Of a DNA stretch of 64,000 bases, positions 44,409 to 56,300 are shown piece after piece. The stretch is from positions 48,569,681-48,633,680 of the forward strand of contig CM060307.1 in the NCBI GenBank assembly GCA_030674185.1, in the 5' to 3' direction. The position numbers and the translations under genes were made by a program. The notes under the pieces are model-generated. The model was given only the letters and a program-made list of their open reading frames with translations, had not been told where the DNA came from and did no database searches. How positions within the stretch are numbered: the stretch's first letter is position 1; each line of letters begins with the position of its first letter. The stretch comes from Monoplex corrugatus. Its lineage: Eukaryota > Mollusca > Gastropoda > Littorinimorpha > Ranellidae.

Positions 44409-44689
44409 TATGGTAATCAAGAAAGTTTCCGCTATGTAAAATGTAGTTCAGATAGAAGTCAACTGGTATCCAGTCAAAGGTGACGGCCAGTCAGTTCAAT
44501 GTCTGTCAGAAAGCACTGCAATGTGCTGTATTGAGTGATTCCATCTGTATGTATCAACCGTGACTGTATGCGTGTTTGTGGTGATGCTAAGGAATGAGTT
44601 GTGCTGCAAATATCACATCTTCCAGAACATGGAACTTGTCTTCAACCTCAAGACAGTGATACCTTTATATTATCCTACGACTGTAACAT

Positions 44690-44890
44690 ACGAAAGGGGA
44701 ATTGGAGCACCTGGTCACAACGGGAAAGCTGGAGGGAAAGAGAGCACCAGGTAGGCCCAAGGAGAAGATACTAGACGGACTTGCAGAGTGGCAGAAGTCA
44801 AATAGGGTGGAAGAGATGCTTGAGGCAACAAGAGATAGAGACAGATGGAAGTCCACGATCGCCAACGCCATGCGGCAAGGCACATGATGA
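44690..44890 (+). mobile_element. LINE C-terminal fragment
   Basis: LEHLVTTGKLEGKRAPGRPK and LEATRDRDRWKSTIANAMRQ match the tail of LINE polymerases with the G-K-R-x-x-G-R-x motif. GATGATGATAATGATTG follows, as at many such 3' ends. Confidence 0.7.
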
Positions 44891-45696
44891 TAATGATTGT
44901 AACAAGCAGGTTAAAAAACATTTAAATATAACTACTGAAGAGACTTTTAACATGGAAAATGATGACAAAGCCTTAGATAAAAGCCGCTAATACCTGGACT
45001 CCTTATCCACTTCAAAAGTGTTGGAAATGAAAGAAAAGTTTAAAATATTTACTGAGCTTATAAGAAAAATACATAACTGTTTAAGGTGGGTGTGTGTTTT
45101 GATCATGAGGTTAAAGCAAACAAATAGGACACTGAAACAGTGTTAGAGCATCATAAGAGGACAGAACCTTAAACAAAATAACAGACATAAATGACTTACA
45201 ACAGTGTTCTCCAAGATGGAATGTAAGAGTTTACCCGATTCCATGGACAAGAGATGGAAGATTGTATTAAACAGAAAGTATATCATGTTTTCAGTCAGGA
45301 TACTGGTGTCACCACCTTGATACAAAGGCAGCCCACAGAACAGGCCGATAGAATGGACAGAAGGCCAGACTGATCTTGGTAAGATTTGTGATAGAAAAAT
45401 CGGGAGATATGTAATCCCCAACAAGACAAAAACAAAAATTAATAAATAAAGGTACTGTCATCAGCATAGATCTGACTAGCAAATCATAAACTGTCCAATG
45501 TGGCATACAAATGTTCTGCTATTTTCTTGTCATGCACTATAAATGGAAAAGCATTCGCAAAACTTAAAAAATGGGAGTTAAAATGAAATCATTAAACATT
45601 CAAATAAGCCTTGGCGAGGCCTTCCGCAGAGCCATGAACTTAAAACACCATGAGCAACACAATAAAAAAAAATTTAGAATGTAGGTTCTGGTGTGG

Positions 45697-45783
<87 letters not shown>

Positions 45784-45815
45784 GTGTGTGGTGTGTGTGT
45801 GTGTGGTGTGTGTGT

Positions 45816-45866
<51 letters not shown>

Positions 45867-45886
45867 TGTGGTGTGGTGTGCGTGTG
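45697..45886. repeat. (GT)n microsatellite
   Basis: A nearly pure GT tract with GGTGTGG interruptions. A run of about 20 G lies further on at 46096-46116. Confidence 0.97.
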
Positions 45887-46524
45887 TGTAAGCGTCAGTG
45901 TGTGTGTGCCAGAGTGTGCATGCTTGTATACTGTGAATTTACAATATATTTCATTAATGTATCTACATGTGAATAAGTGGATGTCAGTGTGATCATGCCT
46001 TTTTTTTCCCCCAGATAATAGTGCATTGCTCACACTTGTAGCAAAGAGGTCTTGTTATTTGAAAAATGTAATGCGTGTGTGCGAAGAGAGAGAATGGGGG
46101 GGGGGGGGGGGGGGGGATTTGGATCCAAGAGATTCACTTGATTGGGGGTTTTGGGCTCATAAAGTTTTGACAGCCTGCAGGTTTGGAATTAGTGTTTGTC
46201 ATTGAATTGAAACTTTCAATAAAAATATAACAATCAACTGTAAGTATAAAAAGTGGGATTACAGAACGGTTTAGTGCAGAAAGAGGATGCAAGCAAACAG
46301 ATCCAGGCTTGCCACACTTGTTTTTATTCTATGCAAAGAGATTCTAGCCATAGTGATAAGGGAGGAAGACGATGAAAGGAATCCAGGTTCATGATGCAGA
46401 ACACAAAATTTCCTAGCTTGCTAATGATACTCACTTCAAGAATATAGGGGATAAAACCTGTTCTGAAAGATCTGTGCGTATACTTGATATGTATGGCACA
46501 ATTTCAGCCCATTCATTGTTATTT

Positions 46525-47010
46525 TTGTTTAATGCCCAACCGACTGCGTAGAGCCATATCAGGGCTATACCCTGTTTCAAAACATATACAATACTTCGAT
46601 GGAAAAAAAAAAGAAAACTAAGAACACATATCAATGCATTCGCACACATAACCTAAGGAGATGCCCCTGGCGTTGACCACTTCATCCACTTCATCACACA
46701 GATAACTAAAGACACTTTATGTAAAAACGGGCCTATATTACTTAAAATCACTTCTGCATATCTCATTTCCCTCGAGCCAATAATGCACTTAAATACCCAA
46801 TTATCAATCCTAAGAGAAAGTACCTAAGACTTTATCAAACACATACAGGTGAATGGACCATTAAGGCAGAAAATGGAAGAAATGACAGAAAGCAAAGGAG
46901 CAAGGCAGAAACAAAGATAGTGACAGAAAAGAGTAAATTTCTAGCACAGAGTTTCCAGAAAGTGGGGAACTATTTACACTGAAAGAGCCCCCAGCATCCC
47001 ACGAGAGGAC
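46525..47010 (-). mobile_element. SINE family 2 copy a (headless)
   Basis: It shares AACCGACTGCGTAGAGCCAT, ATGCCCCTGGCGTTGACCAC and AAAGAGCCCCCAGCATCCCA with the copies at 47925-48905 and 51715-52384. The tRNA-like head is absent. Confidence 0.75.
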
Positions 47011-47053
47011 AGTCTATTCATGAACAGCAAACATACAAGTAATATGGCTAGGA

Positions 47054-47054
<1 letters not shown>

Positions 47055-47120
<66 letters not shown>

Positions 47121-47235
47121 ATATTATGTGTGTACATATACGTGTATATAAACATAAAAAAATTATATATGTATACATGTATATATATATATACATATAT
47201 ATATATGTATGTATATACATACACACATACATACT
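47055..47235. repeat. (AC)n and (TA)n/(CATA)n compound microsatellite
   Basis: (AC)n at 47055-47118 is followed by alternating TATATG and TACATA to 47235. Confidence 0.95.
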
Positions 47236-47924
47236 TATATACATAGGGAAACGACAAAATAATCGCACACAAAAAATTCTGTCCCTGTTTAAAAATGATA
47301 CATAATCCTCTTAACTCAAAGACACTTGCCACCTGGTTCACTCAAGATCTAAAAAAACAAAACCATTAACTATAATGACAAACTGTCAGTAATAAAAATT
47401 GTATTTAAAATTAGTCACAAAGAATCATCATTCCAATGGGCAAAGTCACACTTCTAGTCTCTTGTACTATTTACATTAATACACTTGTGGATATTGTTGC
47501 AGGATCCACCTGATCACTTCATACAAAAATTACATGACTTAATGTTTTCTATTTGTAAGGAAAGGAAAACAGGATTGTATGGAATGGAAAACAGGACAGA
47601 ATCAGCAGAAAGACTGCCAATGAAAGCACAAAGCAAGGTCCAGCATTTGTTTCATGTTCCTTGAAGAACAACCTGTTTTAGGCCCTTGCAGTTATGGCCT
47701 ATATGACGTTTTGTAATCACACAACACACAGAACTCAAGTATACTGTTTGCTGAAACAAAGACAATACATATACGGTCGACTATCGTGGTCGATAAAGTC
47801 CAACCTAGCACTTCATTTGTGTACTCTCATGTGGGATCTCAAGCCAAGTCTGATGCACACAGGCGGTCACATTAAAATCCACTGATCTTTGTACTGTTCA
47901 ATGCTGATTGTAATTGTTGATATT

Positions 47925-48905
47925 TTTTGTTTAAAGCCAAGCCAACTACACACAGCCATATCAGGGTGACAACCATTTTAAAACATACACAATTCTTCGA
48001 CAGGCAAAAAAAATTTTTTTCTAAATAAAAGGAAAAGAAAATGGAGTACACACATCAAACCAGTCGCCGTGGTGTAGTGGTTAGCACAATGGAATACCGA
48101 CTGGAAGGTTGTGGGTTCGAATCCCCATCAGTCCCTTCAAAAATCATTGTGGGATTTTTTGCCTCTAACAGGCTCCTACCCAGAGTTGGGCACGCTGTGG
48201 GCTTATTGGGAAGACTGGGACCACACAGTCGAGCCTCATCCACTTCAAGGATGCGTCATTAAGGGTACTGCTCAAATCTTCTGACCAGCACTACAGATGT
48301 CTGTATCTCTCGGGCCTGTGTTGACACCAGGATAGATTATGATAGTAAGCTATAAGTACATCCCTGCCACACAGACTCAATCTGAGATGGAACTCCATAG
48401 CATCGACATCATCATCATCGCATTTTAAAAACTATTTCAGCTTCTGTGGCCATTAAGGCGACGAAGAAAATGGGACAAACAAAAAAAAAACAAACAAAAA
48501 AAAAAGGTCAACACAAAGGTAACCTCCCTGAGTGCAATGATCCTAAAAAAATTTTTTTTTTTAAATACACACATCAATGCATTCGCACACATTATCTACA
48601 GAGATGCCCCTGGTGTTGACCACTCTGTCCAATTTATCACATAGAGGATTTAAAAAAAAACAACAACTGAATACACATTTAAACGTAAGTAAGGACACTA
48701 AAACATATATGAAAACATGTACATAATTATACATAAATTACCTAAAACTGCTTCTGCATATCTCTTTTCTCCAGAGCCAAAAATGCACTCTATACATGTA
48801 CCCAACCATCAATCCTAAGAGAAAGTACGTAAGACATTATCTAGCACGGGATTTCCAGGTGGGGATGCTACTTACACTTAAAGAGCCCCCGGCATCCCCA
48901 AACAA
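47925..48905 (-). mobile_element. SINE family 2 copy b, split by a family 1 SINE
   Basis: The two parts, 47925-48046 and 48578-48905, together match copy a. The break is exactly at the 12-bp duplication flanking the inserted SINE. Confidence 0.8.
48059..48565 (+). mobile_element. SINE family 1 copy b, intact, with 12-bp target duplication
   Basis: The best family member: A box TGGTGTAGTGGTTAG, B box GGGTTCGAATCCC, about 350 bp of body, (ATC)n, then an A-rich and T-rich tail. TACACACATCAA flanks it at 48047-48058 and 48566-48577. Confidence 0.93.
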
Positions 48906-49706
48906 GATCAGTGTTGATCAAAATGTAAAAACAGACTATTTGTTCTTTGATAATGCTTGTAAAATCGTTTATCTATAAATGCTAGATTGATAAATGTATT
49001 CCAAATGTACTTAATTTCCACAGGTTACTAAATGTGAGAATCAAAATTGAACAGTAAAATGCAAAAAGAAACTTTCACTGGAACAACTACATGCCAATAT
49101 TTTCTAAATAAGAGAACAAATCATCTTCATAACATGTACTTAAATATTGATGTTCACATTGAAATCCCCAATGTAAAAAACGTCATATATATTCTATATA
49201 TGTTGTCTATATGTCAGCAATGCTTCTTCTTATGTATAAGAATTTATATCATTTTCTGTTACCACATTGACCGTTGTCTATTGAAAAGCCAAAAATGATT
49301 TCAGGTTTCAAAAAGTCTGCAGGTGAAGCAAGGAAGACAATGAAATGTCACAGCTATTCCTGGTTTTGCACGACTCTGTTCAGTTTAACCTGCTTCTGTC
49401 ATGTCTGACACTTCTAGATTCCAGAGTTCCAGTCTGCATTCATGAAGAGGCTAAACTCAACATCAGGAGTGCCAGGATCTTTTCATGTCTAAAAATCATC
49501 ATACAAGTCACTGGCACCATGGTCATTCAAATCAAAAACCAAACTTGTCATCATTAGAGACTTGCCCTCAACACCAGCAAGCCGAGCTCTTTCCATATAG
49601 AAAAGTGTCACCATGGCATCATGCCCTCCTCAAAAGAAGATGGGACACTGCAACTGGCAGCCGTTTTCAGCGTCAACATAATCCTATTCCTTGCCGGCGC
49701 TGAGGC
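48906..49706. other. TRRAP 3' flank; no other gene seen
   Basis: The stretch following the TRRAP stop (on the minus strand) should hold its 3' untranslated region. I could not identify a clear polyadenylation signal close to the stop on that strand. Confidence 0.5.
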
Positions 49707-49816
49707 TCAAAGCCAGGGGTGCCAAGCGGGGTCCATGCGACACAAGTTGTCATTGTTGGTTGCTGCCGTCACCAGCGTGCTCACACGACTTTCTGTTCCT
49801 TCAAATGTTGCCAGAC
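49707..49816 (-). CDS. TRRAP: TRRAP last exon with FATC terminus
   Basis: The exon encodes LATFEGTESRVSTLVTAAT and NNDNLCRMDPAWHPWL, then TGA at 49709-49707. The acceptor is GCCATCAG. Confidence 0.96.
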
Positions 49817-50205
49817 CTGATGGCAGAATCAAAGTGTTTATTATTGCTGGTAGTTACATACATTTTTTTTCTCTCATAATATTAAAAAAACCTGAAAACA
49901 GTATGAGATACATTCATCACTGTGATCCAAGATGAAGACAGCCAAAAATGAAAATGAAAATGAGCATAATTATGGGCATGAAATAAGAGATATGCGAGAA
50001 TGCAGGGGGTAGGGATAACAAGACAGAAATGGGGAAAGAATGTATTTCATAGGTCACACCATTTATGTATTTGCAAAACAAGCTTCTCCACCACTTCAAA
50101 AAAATATCTAATAAAACTACAACAAATATTTGCAATTTGTCATATTCAACAGACTCACTTACACATATATAAAAAACACACATATGACACACACGCACAA
50201 AAACA

Positions 50206-50242
<37 letters not shown>

Positions 50243-50327
50243 ACACACACACATGCAAAAAAAACAACAAACACACGTACACACACACACAAAAAAACAG
50301 CACACACACACACACAAACAGCACACA

Positions 50328-50378
<51 letters not shown>

Positions 50379-53300
50379 ACAACACACAAACACACACACA
50401 CAGAGGGAATAAAGGACTCACTGTGCAGCCTTGTAAGGATGGCATTACAAGCCCTGTTGACCAGAGTGACCAGCATCTCTCCCTCCATGTCCACTGGCTC
50501 TGTCCCTGGTTTCTGCTCCTCTTGTTTCTGAACAACATAAAAAAAAATGTTATCTGAATGAGTAAAGGTCACCAAACATTTCCAAGATTATCACAGTAAT
50601 AAGTTTATCACATATTTCTGATCAATTTACACACAACCGTTTTACTCCCGCACCCTAATTGCCAGCTGTAAAAACTTAACCCTTTCACTCCCTCACCCTA
50701 TCCATCCGCTTCCTACAGAAAGCTGGTGGATAGGGTGAGGGAATCAAAGGATTAAGTTTTTGTTTTGCTAGCATGGTTGACAATGCAGAATGCTGGTGGA
50801 CAGGGTGTGGAAGTCATAGGGTTAAAAAACATGTTATCTGGATATGGACTACAACATCATTCTTGCACTAAACTTTTTTTCACAAAGCTTATGACAACAA
50901 TAAACTCATGACAGCATCACGTCCACGCTTGGAACAAACCCCATATGCATGAACACTGTGGTGGTCATGTGATGGGACAAGATCCAAAATGATGGCATAA
51001 ACCAGAAGGCTGCACGTGAACCCAGCACACTGGTAAGGTCTTGAGAAAGGGAGAAGAGTGGCAGAATGGTTCAGATGTTTGCCTACCAATAACTACAGTT
51101 GAGGTTCCAGGGTTCACTCCCCGTAAAGGCCTTGACTTTTCTCCTCAGTTTGACCGGAAAATTAAACTGAACGTCTAGTCATTTGGAAGGGGACGAAAAA
51201 CGGGTCAGACCTGTGTTCCTTCTGGCTGCGCATGCTCAAGCTCCCACAGCAGCTGAAAATCGTGAAGAGCAGGGCACTGCCCAGATGCCTTGGTAAAAAA
51301 CATTGGAGAGACAGGTTTATTTCCCAGGTTCCATCCCTTGAAGACCCATTAGCCTTCTTGTCTTTCTGAAGTCTTGGTTAAAAAAAAAGGGAATATGAAT
51401 ATGAATTTGAAGTGACAGAGAGGGGATGGGTGCCAACCTCGTGGTGTTGGCCCCAGGAAAAGTTGAGGTCTCTGCCACCTCACTCAACTACGACCTCAAG
51501 GTTATGGAACTAGGTAGGACCTCAGGACTTGGCCAGCTCATGGGTTTATATGCAGGCTGAAGGCTTGTGCTGTGATCATTCTGGATCTACTCCATTACAT
51601 GGCACCTGTGACGTTAGTGCATATGGAATTCATTCTGAGTGCAGAGACGTCATCTTGAGAAACTGAAACTGAAACTGAGAAAAAAACAAACCTGTGTCCT
51701 GCCTAAGGATTCTTATTTATATTTTTTAAACCCAGCCGACTGCACAGAGCCACATCAGGACTATAACCATTTTAAAACGTACACAACATCTGGCTGGAAA
51801 AGAAAATTAGTACACATATCAGTGCATGTGTGCACACAATCTAAGGATATGCATTGACCACTTCATCCAAGTTTTCACCAGAGGTTTTCAAAAAACAAAC
51901 CTGAATACAAATGTGAACATTACCTGAATACAAATGTGAACATAACTAAGGACACCAAAGCTTAAATTACCTAAAACTGTTCCTGCACAGCACATTTCCT
52001 TTGACCCACACATGCAGTCAATAATTATACCCAGTTATCAATCCTATGAAAAAATATGTAAGGCTTTACATAACCTAACACATGTGAACAGACCAGCAAG
52101 GCAGAAAATGATATGAAGAGATGACAATAAGCAAAGGCGGAAGGCAGAAAAAAATAGAGTGACAGAAAAGAGGAAATTTCTACCACAGAATTTCCAAAAC
52201 GTGAGGATGCTATTTATACTGAAAGAGCTCCCAGAATCCCAATGGGGAGTGCCTGAGGAATGAAGCTACAGCATGATGATGTAACCAACTGATGGGCCAT
52301 ACACAAAACTGGTCCGCCCAAGGATCAAACCCACAATTCCTGCGTGATCAGCAGGGCTATTTAAACAACTCAGCAAACGGGGCTATCATTAATTTATTGT
52401 ATCATCAAAAAACACTATTTTTATCTGAATACATGTCAATTATTAGCATTAGGGCACCAGTAGGTCACCCTGCATCTGCCACACTTTAGTGGTTAATACT
52501 AATTAATAGTAATAGTATAATGAATTAATCGTAACACACGCAGGGCCTCCTGATCCAGTTTTCAATGCCCCAAATGAGCTGGTAAAAGCCCTGTTCCCAT
52601 CTGTCTGAAGCCCTGCTAAAAATACACCGAGAACCATGGCAACTTTTAGTGGTGACAAATGGGTGGCAGTCTGAGTCCGACATGGTAAGTATATAGCCAA
52701 ACATGTATTTACATAAAAATACTGCTTCTGGCATCATGTACTGTACCATGTCAGACTGTTAGCAGAATCCAAACACTGGAAGAGAGGTTGCCCTTATGGT
52801 TCAAATTAGGTTTACTGGATAGAATGATCGAATCGGCTGCTATGAAAGAAAGAAATGCCACAGGAACCTTCAGCTCTGATTATTCTGACATCCTTGAGGT
52901 AAAGGTTTATAAAGTTTATATTCTCAGAGTGCCAGTAAGCTGCCTTCACACTTGTCCTCAAGGAAGTGTTCTTCTGGAAAGCCGCACAGATGGCCATAGC
53001 TCTAACCAGGGTGTAATATACTTTAGTCTTTTTTAACCTACTGGTAGGCTTTGATGATGACCTGTGAGATCCATCTGTAAACACTGCCAGTGGAAACATC
53101 CTCCTCAAAATTCTGGTTGATGGAGATAAGCAGCCAGCCAAGAGGTGCAGTGATCATTAGTTTTATCATGGTAGTGCTAAAGGCACTGGACTGGGCACAG
53201 TTTTCTACTTGGGTGGACAGAGGGCGGATGTTTACCTATGCAGTGGAATCCCTGGGATCCTGGTTCTTGGCTCAGACTTTTGTAAGAAATCTGCAAGCAA

Positions 53301-56300
53301 TACAAGAGTGCCCCAAGAAGCCTATGTCAACAGGGTTGAAACCAGGAAGCCTATGTCAACAGGGTTGAAACCAGGAAGCCTATGTCAACAGGGTTGAAAC
53401 CAGGAAGCCTATGTCAACAGGGCTGAAACCAGGAAGCCTATGTCAACAGGGTTGAAACCAGGAAGCCTATGTCAACAGGTTTGAAACCAGGAAGCCTATG
53501 TCAACAGGGTTGAAACCAGGAAGCCTATGTTAACAGGGTTGAAACCAGGAAGCCTATGTCAACAGGGCTGAAACCAGGAAGCCTATGTCAACAGGGTTGA
53601 AACCAGGAAGCCTATGTTAACAGGGTTGAAACCAGGAAGCTTATGTCAACAGGGCTGAAACCAGGAAGCCTATGTCAACAGGGTTGAAACCAGGAAGCCT
53701 ATGTCAACAGGGTTATCAATAAAGCCACGGATTTCGCTTTTGCACCAGCTGGAAGCTAAGATGAAAAGGAAGACACTTTTGAAAGTGAGAAGATCTAAAG
53801 GGATAGAGCCTACGGACTCGAAAGGCTCTTTGCAAAAGAAGTCTAGTATGACAAATGTGTCCCAAACTGGATGTCTTCAAGAGTTTCTGGTCTCATTGGG
53901 TACAGCTCCTCTGATGACGTCTTAAAGGAGGAAGCTGTTGGACAGAGGTGGGCCTAGTAGCTGTGATAAGATAGTGGAAACAGCTGTGCAGTAGCCTTTG
54001 ACTGTACTAGCAGATGGCAAGATTGGAAGAGAGATGGGTGAGAAAGTTAGGAACGTCAACTGGTTGTTAACTATGTGGGACAATACGGTTCTGCTGACAC
54101 CAAGCCTTCCACTTGACCATTTATAGCTGTAATGGAACTCTGTGCCTTTACATTTGGAGTGTAGTACTAAGGACCAAAGTACTGCTGAAACTCCATTCTA
54201 GGATTCAGTTCATTGATTCAACACAAGATGACGCTCAATCAGCCGTGAAATTAATGTGAGCACCGTGACTTTCTGAACAGCCTCCATGCAAGGAGCTGAA
54301 AAAGTTGCAGGTCTGTATAACAGGTTCCTGATTTCGGCTAAGATAGGAGGTCTGTACAAGGATAAAACTGCAGAAGTCGTTTGTGATGTCAAAACAGGTC
54401 TGAGAACCAATGTTGAGCTAGCTACTTTGGGGTGATCAGGATCATCTTGCCCTTTCCAGTCAAGCGAATTCAGTTTCAATTTTTTAAGATGACGTCTCCA
54501 CACTCGAAATGAATTCCATATGCACTGATGTCACAGGTGTCATGTGATGGAGAAGATCCAGAATGATCACGGCACAAACCTTAAGCCTGCATATAAACCC
54601 AGGAACAGGCCAGGTCCTGAGGTCCTCCTAACCCTGGGGTCGTAGGGGAGTGAGGTGACAGAGACCTCAACTTTTCCCTGGGCCAGCACCACAAGGGTGG
54701 TGCCCATCCCCCTCTCCCTCGCTTTAAATTCATATTCACTTTGTTTTTTTTTAACCAAGACTTCAGAGAGGCTAGAATGATAATTGGTCTTCATGGGGTG
54801 GGACCTAAGAAATCAACCTCTCTCTCCAATGTTTTACCAAGGCAGCTGGGCAATGCCCTGCTTTTCATGATTTTCAATTGCTGTGGGATCTTTAGTGTGT
54901 GCAGCCAGAAGGACTAGATGTTCAGTTCGATTTTCTGGTCAAACTGAGGAGAAGAGTCAAGGCCTCTACGGGGGAGTGAACCCTGGAACCTCAAGTTTAG
55001 TTGCTGGCCGGCGAATGTCTGAACCATTCTGCCACTCCTCTCTCTGAAGCAAGCCTTCCTGATTACTTTCTTTAACATCAGGAAGGAGTCACTGACTCTC
55101 TGCAGTCTCTCCAGGGTTGGAACCACAGTCATGTGATTGGTACTGCTTGTTCAGGCTGAGTTCTTGATTCTCATGGTTTAAGACACAACCCAACTGTGAA
55201 CACTGGTCTGTAATCCTGGCTGTGTGGGACAGACAATGGTCATGGCTGTCTGCCATGGTGGCACAAAGAATGACAGGAACAGAGCTTTCACCAGCTGATG
55301 CACATGCACTGGGGGAGTTGGGAGCTGAACCATGAAGCTCTATGTGGGCTACTTTCTATTCACACTACTATCAGTAGTATTAATCACTAAAATCAGGCTG
55401 AGACAGGGTGACCTTCTGGTGCCTTGATGCTAACAGTCCGACCTGGTACATAGCATGAAGCCAAACAGATTCTTTGTATTGCAATAATTGTCGACGTTCT
55501 ATTAACTGACCATTCATAACACTTACCTTCTTGTTCCATGTAATGTACTCATCTCGCAGAATAGCACGTAAGAAAGCCGGCACTTTATACTGTGGTGTGA
55601 CCAAGCAGCGAGCTGTCGCAACCATGGATGCAGTGAGAGGCCCAGTCACTCCTGTTGATGTCAGGAACTCGGCAATGTTGGGTGTTAGACGGAATGGGAC
55701 TGGACGGTTAGAGTCAAGATCACCTGAAAGTGAAACATAATTAGCAAGGATACCTAGGCACAATGTTTGTGGCCGTCAATGAAATAACAGGGTGGGTGTG
55801 CAAATACCTGAAAGTGAAAACATACTTAGCACAAATGCCTAGGCACAATGTTTGTGGCAGTCAATGAATGAAACAGTGTGGGTGGAGTGCAAATACCTGA
55901 AAGTGAAAAAAAAATAACACCAAAGATATGACACTGCTTGTGGGAGTTGATAAATGAAAAATGAGTGTATAAACATGTGTTTTCAAACAAATCCCAAACT
56001 CGCAAGTTACCCTCCCTTCTGAGTCTGTTCCCGTCCAATAGCGAAAGAAGGAATAGTTGTCAAAAAGAAGAGGTAAACCCTGTCCCCTAACTCTAACATA
56101 ATGGTGAAATGAGATGGCACTCTCTTTTCTGCAGCCAGCATTATAACGCCATCTCCGTCCCTCACTGCTTCACCTTCCCTAATCTAAACAAGGTGAGATA
56201 CTCATTCACAGGTGGGGAGACAAGGCAACAAACATCAAATTTTTCTTGAGCCAGTGTGACTGATGTCAGTCTATTTCTATGGTCACAAACATATAAAGTC

